64,000 nt of DNA, taken from assembly GCF_007655135.1 (NCBI RefSeq), contig NC_045132.1:17994534-18058533 (forward strand). The letters are read 5' to 3'. The notes under the pieces are model-generated. The model was not told the DNA's origin. It did not search any database and saw nothing but the letters and a program-made list of their open reading frames with translations. The number at the start of each line of letters is the position of its first letter. Within the stretch, counting starts at the first letter, position 1. The stretch comes from Punica granatum (taxonomy: Eukaryota > Streptophyta > Magnoliopsida > Myrtales > Lythraceae). The position numbers and the translations under genes were made by a program. This document shows, piece after piece, positions 36,701 to 51,537 of this stretch.

Positions 36701-36967
36701 AAGCAGGGCAGTAGGGCTGATCCCGGGCGGAATAGTGAGGCAGGGGGAGGGTGTCCCCGACCCACCCAGAGAAGGCAGGGACCCCGACATCCTGAAACGT
36801 GCCGTGCTGATCTGCGCAACATTAAAGCCGCACTTAGCCGCCCGCCTCTCCGCAATACTGCCGGATAGGCTGACGCCTCTGCTGCCGGGACACGAACCTG
36901 GAACCGGGCTCTGCTCTGGCCTTGTTATGGACCCATTCATGGCATCAGCTGTCGCAGCACCTTCCAT
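33780..36967 (-). CDS. Group I WRKY transcription factor (WRKY2/SUSIBA2-like)
   Basis: Five minus-strand exons (36671-36967, 36401-36568, 35175-36007, 34919-35077, 33780-34512) give 729 residues. Two WRKYGQK domains are present at 259-265 and 471-477. Their zinc ligands are complete: C279, C284, H307, H309 (N-terminal) and C491, C496, H520, H522 (C-terminal, C-X4-C-X23-H-X-H). The intron after NPNPR, splitting an Arg codon in the C-terminal domain, is the classic group I position. The N-terminus has Ser-Pro sites in [17 protein letters not shown] and LSPTTGTF, the usual MAP-kinase target region. [13 protein letters not shown] recalls WRKY2/WRKY34. Such proteins bind W-box DNA (TTGAC core) in the nucleus. 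The tail ([15 protein letters not shown]) is conserved in some long group I proteins. The subgroup is uncertain, so no symbol is given. No break was seen. Confidence 0.94.
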
Positions 36968-37260
36968 TCGATGTTGATGTGGAAATATATATGGGATAGA
37001 CTAAAAGAAAAGAAATGTCGGATGGCCGATCGAGGAGTGAATGAATGGGAGTGTGAGTTTCAGCCCCGAACGGAGAGGGAGCTGAAACCTTTAGTCACAG
37101 AGGGGAAAACGGAGATAAAAGAGGAAGAGAGAGGGAGAGGGAGAGGGAGAGGGGAGAGGGAGTCATTCATCAGAGGAACTGAAGTGATATGGGGACTGTT
37201 CCTTTGAGGAGAGAAGAGGAAGAGAGTGTGAAGAAGAGAAGGAGGAGATGGAGAATAGAT
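36968..37260 (-). promoter_or_regulatory. 5' flank of the WRKY gene with GA-rich tract
   Basis: A GAGAGG-type purine tract at about 37120-37160, and further GA-rich text to 37260, lie 150-290 bases upstream of the WRKY ATG. On the coding strand these are CT-rich, typical of plant 5' UTR or core promoter DNA. Confidence 0.45.
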
Positions 37261-38859
37261 GAAGGTAAGAGAATCTCTTCTGTTAACGTTACCGTCTTTC
37301 CCTACACCATGAAACCGAACTTAGACTTTCTCCCGCTCTCCTTCCTCTCTTTTATTTTATTTTATTTATTTTTCTTTATTATCATTACATTACTTACTTA
37401 AATTAAAAATATTCATATTCAATTCAGTGACTAAACTCGTTTAGCGTTTTTCTTTCAATGGGATCTCATTCCAATTTCAAATTCATTTTCCGAATATATT
37501 TCTTTCGAATGCTATGACGTCAGTGCTAATCCTCTTTCGAGTTGAAATCATGTCCTTCGATCAGGCGGGAAGTCTGAGCAGATTAAAAACCTTCCACTGT
37601 TAACGGGATGAGCGCCATTAAATACTTGCTAATGTAATACTTATGATCAACCAATCATGACAATATCGCTGCCAAATTGGGCGGGACTCACACCAGTCTT
37701 GGCCATGCCATGCCATGCATGACCCCGGAGTTCAATATGATAGTGAGCTCGTCCACAAGCACCCACATGCATAGAGTACTACTTTGGAAGGCATCGCCAT
37801 TCTCTGATCATATGGTAAGATGGACAATAGACGACTTACCAATTCTATTAGCGCATCGTTTTTCTTAATGACTTGGACAAGCGTATGCAGTCATGTAAGA
37901 CATGAAAGAGTTTGATTTTGCAAGTACGTTCCCATTTATGGGTGGATGAAAAGACGAAAATATCTTTTATTCTTAATTTTAGTATAATACAATTTAAAAT
38001 AAATGAGAGAATTCGAAAGATAACATTATCCAATTAATATTATTCTCCGGTCTCTCTTTCCTATACGTGTCAATCGTTTCTTATTTTACTCTCTTGCTCT
38101 CAACCTCATAATCTCACATTTTATTATATTATTTTTGTTTCTTTTTCATCTCCAACTCTTACTCTTTATTTTTCTCACCATTAATTTTTTTTCCCTCTTT
38201 GAAATCAATTCGTCCATCCATGAGCATTTAGGAAACAATCAATACTATTGTCGCGGGGTACGTGCTAGTAGAGCCTAGTGGTATAAGAAAGAAAGTACTG
38301 AAATTAATCTTAATTGAATTAATTAAGTAAATTGATAGATTTTAAAATAAATAAATAAAAACAGTTCATGAGAGAGCGGGAAATCCGGTTTGTTAATGGC
38401 CAGCCGCTGAAATCTGGAACAGAGCTTTGCAGATTTCACCCTGCAAGAGAGGGAGACACGTGTCAACGGCATGACCCACATGTTAAAATTTGGATTCCCA
38501 AAATAGAAAGTATCTGTTGTTAAAACACACGAAATCGAATCAACTTCAGTCCGATCTCTCTCCTTTTTCTTTTTTGGGGCCCTTTTTTGGTGTTAGATTT
38601 GCCCCCCCAGAAATTTGCTGCTCGAATTAAGGAAACAGAAGCTGATTTCCTGTTATCAATTGGGTGGGATGTACGAGCGAGATTGCTCAATGATATCGAA
38701 CATGCCCACGTGTTTGTTTTTTAATAGCCACGTGCACGTCGCTCCGTGTTCGTAGAGCTAACTGAAGATGTTCCCAAGCCATTGATCGATCGGTTAGCGC
38801 AATCAATCTTGGTTTTGAGTTATCACTGTCCACACTGCTGAAATATTGATGTTCTACCA
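37261..38859. other. Intergenic, no gene seen
   Basis: AT-rich DNA between the WRKY promoter and the next repeat. Only short chance frames were seen. Confidence 0.4.
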
Positions 38860-39120
38860 ATATAGATTGATTTAAGTGATTCAATATTTTTTTAAGTAAG
38901 GTATAATGTTCAAGTGTTAAGGATAAAAATATCCACGATTGGGAGAAACTTCTCCTTACTGTATGACACTGCTTCAACTTGAAATAGTTGAGGCGCATTA
39001 AATATCGATATATCCATTGATTTATTTTAATTATTTTATTTATTTGGTTATTCAAAATTAAGCGTCTTGGGTAGTCACTTGTAGAAAAGCATGAGTGTTG
39101 GATTATTGAGATAAATCTCC
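38860..39120 (+). mobile_element. tRNA-derived SINE-like element, diverged
   Basis: TTGATTTAAGTGATTCAATA, AAGTAAGGTATAATGTTCAA, ATATCCACGATTGGGAGAAA and CTTCTCCTTACTG follow the block order of the copies at 7378-7550 and 61570-61745. A 160-codon antisense frame here (38687-39169, minus) lies across it and is probably chance. Confidence 0.45.
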
Positions 39121-39239
39121 TTAATTGTGGAGAGCCATGTACTTTAATTAAATGGACGCATTCATTCATTTCGTGAATGGATATGTCTATTTATTGAAAA
39201 GACACGAAAAGACATGCAGAATAATCTTAGCATGAACTT

Positions 39240-40042
39240 TTTTTTTCCTTTGTATAAAAATCATCAACTATCAATTTGATAACAACGTTAATATGACATA
39301 ACTATATATGTTCATTTTAATTTGGTGTTACGTGACACACAACGATTAATCGAGTGGGTCACAAATTTTTTTAAAAAAGGTATTCTAAAAATTTTAAAAA
39401 AAAAGTGAAAACAAATAAAAGGCCGAAACTTTAGCGAGGAAGAGGGGAGGCGACTGGCAACGAGGGTCATCCACACAGCCCCCAGGCGCCGGGTTAGGAG
39501 GAGATTACATAGGTCACTAGCAATACCAATTGCTTAGGTCGAGGGAGGAGGAAGGTGGCCGCTGTCAAGGCCCAATTGGCCGAAAACAAAAAAAAAACCC
39601 TAACCCTATTGGGGGGTTATGGCTGCCGTCGAGGACTCACCACCGGCTCCTTGTTCCTTCCTTTGTCGATTTTCTTTCTTCTAAGTCCAGGCGGTTGGGT
39701 CCTCGTCATATGCCACCACTGCTCTTGTAGGGTCATTAGCAACCACTGACATTGCCGACAACCACAATTGGGGGTGGTGATCGGCAACAAGGTCCCTACT
39801 ATCGACCACCTCCCCTCTTCCTCCCTAGGGTTTCGACCTTAGCGCTCTATTTATTTATTTATTTTTATTTTTTAGAATAGTTATTATTTTAAATATATAT
39901 TTTTTCAAGTCCACTCAATCAATCACTATGAGTCACATGACACAATGAAGTACACGTCAGCAATTCTAATTAAAATTTAATGAAACGTCGTGCTAACAGC
40001 ATTGTCAAATCGATAGTTGATGATTTTTTATGCAAAAGAAAA
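39240..40042. mobile_element. Foldback (MULE-type) element
   Basis: The left arm (CTTTGTATAAAAATCATCAA, CTATCAATTTGATAAC) and right arm (AGTTGATGATTTTTTATGCA, AATCGATAG) are inverted copies, as are TTACGTGACACACAA and TGAGTCACATGACAC further in. The core at about 39420-39790 is GC-rich with protein-like frames on the plus strand that carry no known domain. Exact ends and target duplication are unclear. Confidence 0.6.
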
Positions 40043-40746
40043 CAGTATACGCTAAAATCGTTGAAATGTAAAAAATTTGAGATTTTTTTTTTATTAACTC
40101 AGATTCAATTTATGGTCATATGATATTATTATTACCAGAGGAGTCCATACATTGGTACGTTTCAGTTGACAATTATCGCCAAAAAAAGGAAAAAAAATAA
40201 ATTAAAAGACTCCCTTAAGAACAGTTTCGACAATGTGCAGATCATGGGAGCGTGAAATAACCACGACGCCATCCCTGTTCTTTGTAGCTTAACTATTGTA
40301 AGAGATTACTTGCGGGTTTTACAAGTCAACATATCCACGAAGAAAATAGATGGAACAAAGAGAAAGGTCATGAGTCCAAATGCCGAATTTCATGAGATGC
40401 AACACACAAAGTACGTAACTCTACGGCCTTACAAATGAATTACGTAACATACATCATCGACACTCCTTAAGGCAATGAAAATTTGGGAATAACGACGCCT
40501 AGGAATAACAATGCCTGAACTAGAACACGACTCTGCCTGAACTAGAACACGACTCTGCCTGAGCCTTTTAGGTCAGATCTATTCGGAAAAGACATGCAGT
40601 ATGCTAACCATTAAAACAGAAGGCCTAATTACTTGAGATCATCTTCTTCAACTTTATTAACAAGGAGCTACTTATTCAGGACTCTTCTCTATCAAACTTA
40701 TTGAACGAACCTCTAGATGCCATGACGGTCAGGTAATGTCACGCTC
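40043..40746. other. 3' flank of the isomerase gene
   Basis: No gene seen. A 23-base unit beginning CCTGAACTAGAACACGACTC is directly repeated at about 40513-40560. The isomerase 3' UTR should lie in the last few hundred bases. Confidence 0.4.
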
Positions 40747-42739
<1,993 letters not shown>

Positions 42740-43156
42740 CTTCTTCCACTTATTATTATGGAAGCGGACTCTGGTTTTTCCTTTTCCTTTTACCTTCTTT
42801 CTCCTTCCCTGATATAAAAATCCCATTTTTTGTCGTCTAATGTCCCCGTACAAGTTTGGGAATTTTCACGTTTGGTCGTGACTCGTGAGTCTCGTGATGT
42901 GCACTGGAATTTCAGAAACCTTTTTTATTAAATAAAAATAAATGGGACCTACTTATCTAATAATGCGATAATGTGCGACAATACCGTTAAAATTGACGAA
43001 AAATTTAATATCGTACTAGATTTAAAATTAAAATGAAAAATCGTGTTTTTCTAGGTAATTTTTAAAATATCGTGATAGAATCAGAAAAAAAATGTAAAGA
43101 TCATTTTTTTTTGTTCTTAACTTTTTCAACAAATACCATTTTAAAATTATTTCAAA
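42740..43156. other. 5' flank of the isomerase gene
   Basis: This contains the isomerase promoter. On the minus strand TTTTTATATC at about 42811-42820 could serve as a TATA element 70-80 bases before the ATG. The rest is AT-rich. Confidence 0.35.
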
Positions 43157-43572
43157 TATATATATATATATATATATTTTTTTTTCTGTGAACCCCACCA
43201 CCGTAATTTAAGAAAATGACATTTATCTTGATATGCCCTTCTTCAAAGAATATTGGCAGTAATTCAATATGGCAATTATTGAAATATTAGATTATTATAT
43301 ACATATATTCAGTAATTCAATATATTTATCAAATATAAAATTTTTATTTCAACCTACATTCCTTATTAGATACTAAAATGAGTCAATTTTCCTTATATAA
43401 TTTAAATGAGTCAATTTTCCTTATTAGGTCATCACTTTTGGTAATCAAAGTTGTTCAGTAGAACATGTCCAAGCCCAGTTACCTAAACCAACTTTAGCGG
43501 AAGTTCGTCGACTGTACCCCATGCTACAGATGGTGTTTGATATGTAGGCTCCCCGATTATAACATGATGAAA

Positions 43573-43610
<38 letters not shown>

Positions 43611-43645
43611 CTTTTGAAAATCACCTAATATATGAAGGGGAAAAA

Positions 43646-43685
<40 letters not shown>

Positions 43686-43700
43686 GCCTTGAGGTGAGAA
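43157..43700. repeat. Simple-repeat cluster: TA runs and a 39-base poly-G run
   Basis: TA microsatellites lie at about 43158-43176 and 43578-43607, a direct repeat of ATGAGTCAATTTTCCTTAT at about 43379 and 43407, and an uninterrupted G run at 43646-43684. The G run could form a quadruplex and its exact length may be unreliable. Confidence 0.85.
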
Positions 43701-45389
43701 TGCGAAAGAGACACCAAGACAAGAGAGAGCCTTGAATACGTGCGAGAGGGAGAAGATAGGTCTATGTAGAGAGAAATGTGGAATTAAATGGAGTGAATTA
43801 ATTTATGCTTGAATTATCAAAATCTTTAAAATTTAATTTATTTTTGATTGGTTAATATTTTTTACATATTGGTAATTTTGCAAATTCATAATATTTCTTA
43901 TAACAATTTCAGAAACATATACATAGCGTCTCTTCTTTTTTATTGATTATATATATAAATATATAAATAAGAATATAGATGTACTTGGACAGATATATAT
44001 ATGGTAGATGTTGATGTTGATGTTGGGGTTTTACCTTAAGAAGGCTGCCATGGTAAGGAGACAAAGAGCCAGCTATCACAACAGTTGTGAAAGGGACCAC
44101 ATGGGTGTGAACTCTATGTCTTAAGAGTTAAGAGCCAATTTGCTCATCGCTTTTGACCCCTCGGAAAATGACGCTCTCGAGGCGTTCGTTGCTACAGTTG
44201 GGGCTGACAATTTAGGCCGATGAGATACATGTGGATAACGATTATCGCGCACATGCCGTTGAAAGATCATGGATGGCCCATCATGACATGGTACTCATGC
44301 ACATAATCAGATTAACAATCTCGAATAGAAAAATTATTAAAGAAAATCAAAAATTATACGTTGAGTATCATCATTTGTCAGCATAAATTTTGGGTCGAAT
44401 ATGATCCGATTACATATAAATAGGTTCAATAGAAGTACGGCATGGCATCCAAGTCCCGTCACTTGTTAACTAAACTTTTGGCTTAAATATGGGACCACGC
44501 CTTGAATTAAGTCTCCCACACATTTACAGAAGATAACTTACTTGTTGATTGACTTGATCGGAAATCTATGGATCGGAATTCCCTTGGATTCACACCTTTC
44601 TTTCTCCACGGGACGACATTCGCGGCCCTCTCTGGTGACATTATCACAATCTCCATATTCCTTTTTCCGGGTAACAAAGTTATTTCTTTGGGCACCAACC
44701 GCGTTCTTCACTGTGAAAAAGTAAAATATTGGATCCATACAGCCATAGCAGGTAATAAGAGCTTTAAACTAACCGGAGAATGGTAAATGTCATGGTCTTT
44801 TTGTATGGAAGCCATAGTCTCGATATATAGTCACGATTGACCATGATAAAATTCTCGAAGTCATCACTATAAACATACATAAGTGTGTATACATATACAT
44901 ATACATATACATATATATATATATATAAGGTTGGAGATATCCTTGGCAATAATTAGGGAGCGATCAAATACGAGTGAAGGGTTTGAAAACACAGCTTTTC
45001 ATAAGTGTTACCTAATTTTTATATATTATAATTGATGATTTTTTTTCTTAGTTTTAATTCACCAATCCCCACATTGTTATACATTTTTTTTTCCTTGTGT
45101 AATAACTCATAGTTCATAAATAGTTGAAAAAAAATCACAATTGAAAGACTTTCACGCTTTATTCAATAATTCCTGCTCGGACTTAAATTAATGAAGACTC
45201 ATTGAATTTTCGAATGTTAAATTGTGCCTATAAGACAACTAGACATTATAATTCATATCGTTGTTCAATATGATAAATATCTTCATTCCCGTGGGTTAGG
45301 CCCCATCAGGCCACCATATACCTCATCATATCCATATATACTCTTATCCATCCATGATATATGAAATCTGTCGTGCCAACTAGGAACCA
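43701..45389. other. Intergenic, no gene seen
   Basis: No gene supported. A TACATA-type microsatellite lies at about 44889-44928. Short open frames near 44507-44786 overlap on both strands without recognisable motifs. Confidence 0.4.
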
Positions 45390-45719
45390 CACTGCTAGAA
45401 TTCGCGTTAATTCTGACGAGCAAAGCCGGCGGAAATCCGTCAAAAACCGATTTTCTAGTGGATTTCCGACGGAAAATGACTCGTCGGAAAATTGGGCATT
45501 AGAAAGCTTTCTGATGGGTTTTCCGATGGGGAGAGACCTGTCAAAAAGCTTTATGACGCCAAGACCCATCAGAAAGACTGTTGAATTTCCATTGGTCTGG
45601 TAGTCGAAAATTTTCAACAGAATTTCCGACGTGTTTTATGATGACCTAGCCAGTCGGAAACAGCGAAATTTAAAATAAAATAAAATAAATAAAACTGCCG
45701 TGCGCCCCATTTTGTTCCT

Positions 45720-45840
45720 TTTATTCCGCCATTTCACTTGCACCGACCGAGATTCAAACACCTGACCTGCCCTTCCACCCCAGCTACCCCCTTTGACCAA
45801 CACCTTAACCATCGAGCTACTGTCATTTCGGCTGTTTAAT
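45720..45840 (-). repeat. tRNA-like segment near the left CACTA end
   Basis: On the minus strand GTAGCTCGATGGTTAAGGTG resembles a tRNA D-arm / A box and GGTGTTTGAATCTCG resembles a T-arm / B box. The arms do not pair into a complete tRNA, so it is a tRNA-derived sequence, not a working gene. Confidence 0.45.
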
Positions 45841-46137
45841 TGTATCTATTCTATTTACACTGTTTTTGTTTATTTACTAAAACATTGACTTTATATATTT
45901 AATTAATTATCTTTTTACTCTAACACGTTATATAACATGATTAACCGATGCTCACATCAATAATTTTTTATTATCACAATATAAGTAGTATCGCATGTAA
46001 TTGAATGTCGTAAGGGGATGAACAAAATTCGGCATAATTTCCCATTAAATTATCGATATCCCATTTAACACTTCAACCTATTTACACATTTTTCAGATAA
46101 TATTCATCCAAAATCACAATACATGTAGTTTCAACAA

Positions 46138-46400
46138 CAATTCAATATGCATAAGTTCAAAAGATAGGCAATATATAAAGTCGAGAAAACATAAATCCAA
46201 AGACATAGCAAAAACTAATCATCGGTTGAGGATTCCTCGTCGAATTCCTCGTGAATCCTCATTAACATGCAATTCAACATACACAAGTTCAAAAGATGGG
46301 GAATATATAAAGTCAAGAAAACATAAATTCAAAGACATATCAGAAACTAATCATCGATTGAGGATTCCTCGTCGGATTCCTCGTGAATGTCATCATCATC
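46138..46400. repeat. 132-base tandem duplication inside the CACTA element
   Basis: Two adjacent units, starting at about 46138 and 46270, share AAGTTCAAAAGAT, AATATATAAAGTC, CATAAAT and GAGGATTCCTCGTCG in the same order with few differences. Confidence 0.75.
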
Positions 46401-46559
46401 CTTATCCTCGTTAGACTCCTTCGACTAACGTCTCCCCTTCTTGGATCAAGAAATATCTTTTTTCTTGGATTGAGTTTTCTTGTTCCCCTTACGGAATTTT
46501 TCATCTATGTTGTCACCCTGTCAACCTTCTTGCTAAGTTTGACTAGCAATTTCATCATC

Positions 46560-48150
46560 ATGAATTGTTCTTGAGTTATGGGGTGTGCAACTGGTGCAGT
46601 CCTAGAGGCACTTTCTTCGTGGCAATTCGGACAAGGGGGGAGGTTGATGAGCCCATAGGTGCGTCCTTCTTATTCTTCCCGATGACCTTTTTCCATAACT
46701 CTGCTCCGGATGGATCTGTCAACATTTCATACTTTTCTTGAGTGCTGTTATGAGTCACATTTTCCTATAAAAAGGATAAATACAAGGTCATTACTCATGA
46801 CGCTATATGAGAAATTCATCAATGGATATAATGAATCATTTTTTCATATATTAACTTACATGTGTCTCCTTCGCAAATGGACTAACTCACTCTTTAGTCA
46901 AAGTTTTCTTATGGTATTTTTCAAATATGGCGGGCACCGAAAGTATTGGACGCATAGTCTTCATTTGCAAAGGATTCATGGATGGATATTTATCATGACT
47001 ATTTGTATAATAACAAAAAAAATGAAAATGAGTATTTTAGGAGACTCGCGTCTCAATAAGCATGTGTACCGAAAGATACACTTTTACTGCAGTGGACGGA
47101 AGCTCCGGCAATAGAGTTATGATCAAGCATGTTTATGCTTCCTTCTCGAGCAAATGATTACCCCTTCCATGCCTCCTCCAGCTTTGCCAAATGAGCTTTT
47201 CCAAGAAAGTTCACTATCAACTTGTTCCGCCAGTAGTCGCCATACAAACCGCGTAGTTGGGTGCCACACCTATGCATGTAAGCCTTCTTCATATATCCCT
47301 CATATCGCTAGTCAAAGTAAACCATTTTCTACATACAAATGATCAATTAGTTATCAATTTAACAACAAAACAAGTACAATGTACTATTCGAAAAATACAT
47401 ACCTTCCACTCTCCATATAAGAATTCATTCCCTGCGTCTGGGACATCCTTATGAAATTTCACTATCGGATGGCCTGATTCATAGAAGCGGTCGATGTGGC
47501 TCCTCAAAATGGCCGTAACCATCTTGGTGGCCTGAAAGGAATCAATGAATCTGCAAATATATATATATATATACACATATATACATATATGTTATTCAAA
47601 TTAAGAAAGATAATTGTCATGGTTGTGCACTTTTAATCTTTCAAACAAGGCAAACATAAGACAAACCCGTCTCAGCCGTCCGGTATGAGAAATGGACACC
47701 CATTGATCATACAAGGCTCGGTAGGATAAATGATCGTACTATCTTCAGCAATATCAAACGAAAATCCACCGAGCTGAGGAGGTGGCTCATGAGGATTACT
47801 AGGTCCTACCCATGCATATTCATTAGGGCTAAAAGGAGGTACCTGCAAACAAATTTTCCACTTTACAAATAATCTATTTACAAAAAACACTTATATATGT
47901 AGACAATGAAGTTTTATTTACTTGTGGTTGATTATGCAGGTCTATCGGAGATCCATAAATATGTGCATTATGTGATGACCTGTTTGTCATCGGGGATGGT
48001 TTATGTGGTGAGGAAGTGCTCATCCTCGGAAGTATGTGGCTCCAACTGACCATGTCACCATCAGGGAGAATTGCATCACTATCGTGCCGCTTTTGTAGTT
48101 TTTTTCATCCTATGTTTCTCACTCATCTGCATTAGTAGAACATTCAAATG
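46560..48150 (-). pseudogene. CACTA second gene remnant (Transposase_24-like)
   Basis: Minus-strand segments in different frames read EYAWVGPSNPHEPPPQLGGF (47672-47890), ATKMVTAILRSHIDRFYESG (about 47400-47576) and NSTQEKYEMLTDPSGAELWK (46576-46758). This order is that of the plant En/Spm-associated protein family usually called transposase 24. Frames are interrupted by stops and non-coding stretches. It lies downstream of the TNP2 remnant on the same strand, the usual CACTA layout. The product, if it was ever made, would help the transposase bind element ends. Confidence 0.55.
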
Positions 48151-48243
48151 TTTTGATTAGTGCATAATAAAGTGAATAATAAAGTGAAAATTTTTATAAG
48201 TACTTGCGAAGGCAGCGGGAAAATGAAAAACAATAACTAAATT

Positions 48244-48303
48244 ACCATCCCCATCCCCACCCCCACCCCCATCCTCATCCTCATCCTCATCCTCATCCGC
48301 ATC
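48244..48303. repeat. CCCCAT/TCATCC microsatellite
   Basis: Short tandem units CATCCC then CATCCT; on the minus strand they encode an acidic Asp/Glu and Gly run at the end of the transposase remnant. Confidence 0.8.
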
Positions 48304-48412
48304 TTCTTCAACTTCGTTATGCTGATAATGTCCTATATCTTCTAGTCGAATGTACTCTACAAGACTATTTACATCGACCAAGAGATAAATAGGGTCATAT
48401 TCGATTATTAAT

Positions 48413-51400
48413 TCAACGCGACGAATCTTCGTTTTGATAAGCAAGTTCTAACGACTCTTCAATTTCTACTTTTCCTCTACGCTTTTGTTTTTGTAACAAT
48501 TTGCCATTGGGATCTAATTTTATCTTGGCTCGGGTATGACACATAATAAATATGTCTTGCATGATGTACAAGAATGAACGGATCGTAATCCTGAATCCTA
48601 CGCTTGTGCTTAACCTTAGTGATCCCGGTCTCAGGATCCATCTTCGTTTCCCTGTCATTAGGATCGAACCATTAACAGAAGAATAAGATTGTTGTCTTTA
48701 TTAGTAATCTAGCATATTCTAATTCTACCACCTCTTGCAATATGTTGTAATAAACAAGGCCTCCATCCCCTTTGACCTCCACAATTCATGGTCGTCTTAT
48801 ATTGGTCAAGCAGATTAGTTTGGAACTTGTAGCCATTAACGAAGTACGACTGGTATGTTGTCACATGTTTCTTGGGACCCTATGCTAGAGCTTGTAGTGT
48901 TTCATCGGTAATTCCATTAATCGAATTCAGTATCTACGGAAGGACGACCCTTCGTGTGTTAAGTATAAATAGGCTTGGAAATGTGCAACGTTCAATTTAC
49001 AATTTGACTAATTAATATATACTTACCACTTTCCCAAACCATTCAACGAACTCATCCTTAGTCTTCTACCATACTTGATGTTGAGGAACATTCAAACTAG
49101 TAATGAATATACTACAGTATCAAATATGATTAAGTGGTTAGATTGAACCCGAACTATATCATACATATTACATGCAGAATATTTTGCCAATATATATTGT
49201 TTAGGAGTGACTTACTCAAGGTATGGCTTAACCTCGGGACAATTAAGTAACACCATCAAGAGAGCAGGTTAACGTCCAGGTTGATTAAAAACCCCATACA
49301 GTGGAGACGAATTGCTTGATGCCCCACCATCATTGTTACAAGGGACTCAGATCCTTATAATACGAACGTCAAATTTGAAATAATATGAGCAAAAATTTAT
49401 TGTTTCCTGGCTCAAATATGATGCGCGTACTGACCCTTCAACACGAGTTTTCTATTTAATGCTTCGCTTCAGTTTGCCTATATATCTCTCGAATGGATAC
49501 ATTCACCTGAATTGCACGGGGCCTCTATTTCATGCCTCATCTATAATGCTCCATACAATCGAAAAATGCAGGTGGAAAAAATCCTTTCCAACTTACACAA
49601 GATGATGGGAATGTTGCATGTCTTCGTGCTTTGAGGTCGTGGAACACAAATCTTTGAAAAAATTGCTGAGCTCCATCGGGGGTTTTCATATGTGATCGGG
49701 CAGGTCCCTAAATGCAATAGGCAACAATTATTCCATGAAGACGTGACAATCATGACTCTTCCACCCTTGGAAAGTACATTGATCGATATCAACTGATTTT
49801 GCTATATTGGACGAATTTCCATCGAGCGTCTCGAGATTGTCGATCCATTCACAAATCTTGCATTTGTGAGGCTGTGAGAACATATATTGGGCCTTGGGCA
49901 TTTGAAGTACTCCTTTTCTTCCTTCCACCAGATAAAGTTTAGAACGGTTGCATATGATTTCCAAGTCCATTCGGGCATTAATGTTGTCTTTTGTCTTACA
50001 ATTTATGTCCATGACGGTATTAAAAATATTGTTGAAAGCATTCTTCTCAATATGCATGATGTCTAAGTTATGCCGGACGAGGTGATCCTTCTAGTATGGC
50101 AACTCCCAAAAGATACTTTGCTTAACAAAATTGTGATTATTCTCATAATCATTAGTCTTGACATGCCTTCATTCTTCCGTCACATTCTTCCAGTCGAACA
50201 TCCGCTGACCATCTACTACGGAGGGCAGCTCATCTTTCTCTGTCTTTCTTGCCCTGAAGTTCTTTTGTCCTTCCTATATGAATGTTTTTCTAGCAAGAAC
50301 ATTATATGGCAATCGAACCAACTGTTCTTTTGAAGTTCTGCATTGTCGAAGCATCATAAGTGATGAACCCAATTTGCCACAGCTCCTTTAGCTCATCAAT
50401 AAGTGGTTGCAAATAAACATATATCATATGCTTTGGATTTCTGGGCCCAGGTATGATACATGTTAGTAACATATACTCTGTCGTCATACACAGTTATTGA
50501 GGCAACTTGTATGGAACAATAACAGCAAGCCAGCATGAATAAGCCTTCTTCCCTCTTTCGAAAGGAATGAACCCATTTGAACATAATTCGAGCCAAACAT
50601 TACAAGCGTTCGATTGGAAATTGGGGTTTACCTCGTCGAAGTGCTTCCAAGATCTCTTATCGAATGGATGACACATAACATTATTAGGACGACGATTTTC
50701 GTAGTGCTGTCTCATATTGCCTGCTGAGGTTGGAGACGCATATAGCCTTTTCAGTCTCGGGATTAGAGGCAAGTAGTGGAATTTTTTTCTCTCCATTACC
50801 TTAACCCAACCTTTAGCATCAAAACGACATTTGTACCTCTCGGCACCATATAATTTGCACCTCTCGGCACCATATAATTTGCACCTAATACAATCAGCAT
50901 CATCCTTATAGTACAATATATAGCTTTTTGGACAACAATAAAAATTTACGGTGCTCAATCCAAGAGATGACACTAACTTCTCCGCCTCGTAATCGTTCTG
51001 AGGAATCCTATCGTTCATCGGAACGAGACTATATATAATGGCCAAAAGCTCATTGATTGCACCTTGGGGGCAATTGTAATTACTTTTAACGCTCAGTAAT
51101 CTAGTGGCGATACTCAATGCAGAGTATTGGTCCGAACCCCACCATACCGACTTATTATAATGCTCCAAAAGTTCATAAAACTTTTGGGACTGTGGATTTG
51201 GCTCCTCAACACAGCAAATATCGGAGACCCTAATGCATTTCATGTCCATAATCCTGCCTCACCGCATCATAGACCACATCTGTGTACTTATCTAATGGAC
51301 TCTCATAGGAACTAGAAGTCGCATAAGGATCGACTTCCCCATGATTAGTCTAAATCCAATAGTTAGGCCTAAAACCATGTCTATACAAATGTTCTTGAAC

Positions 51401-51537
51401 CTCAACGAGTGGTAAATAATACCCTTTCTTCCAGCATTTTACGCACGGACATTGAATTTCTCTCCCTACACAATTCTCTAATTGGGAAGCGTGCTTCAAG
51501 AATTCCTTCACCCCATCAAATTCTTTTCATACTTCCA
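48413..51537 (-). pseudogene. CACTA transposase remnant (TNP2 / Transposase_21-like)
   Basis: Read on the minus strand, the N-terminal transposase-associated domain is visible at about 51537-51350 (CPCVKCWKKGYYLPLVEVQE, HLYRHGFRPNYW). Stops occur after its fourth codon and inside the domain. The TNP2 core follows at 51249-50494 (NVMCHPFDKRSWKHFDEVNP, GKKAYSCWLAVIVPYKLP). It continues in other frames with PGPRNPKHMIYVYLQPLIDE (50487-50302), MHIEKNAFNNIFNTVMDINC (50057-49728) and IPIILCKLERIFSTCIFR (49541-49792). A short internal duplication of KLYGAER is present. The end near 48413-48658 reads RAKIKLDPNGKLLQKQKRRG. At least four frame changes make it non-functional. When active, this enzyme cuts and moves CACTA elements. 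Confidence 0.85.

Noticed and set aside
38687..39169. A 160-codon minus-strand frame
   Set aside because: It covers a SINE-like sequence, contains no known motif, and its codons look random.
39590..39608. Telomere-like CCCTAACCCT
   Set aside because: Only a single short occurrence after an A run, not an array.
45730..45835. Possible functional tRNA on the minus strand
   Set aside because: D-arm and T-arm motifs are present but the spacing and arms do not allow a cloverleaf.
48244..48303. Possible CRISPR-like or regulatory array of CATCC units
   Set aside because: It is a simple microsatellite of 6-base units with no spacers.
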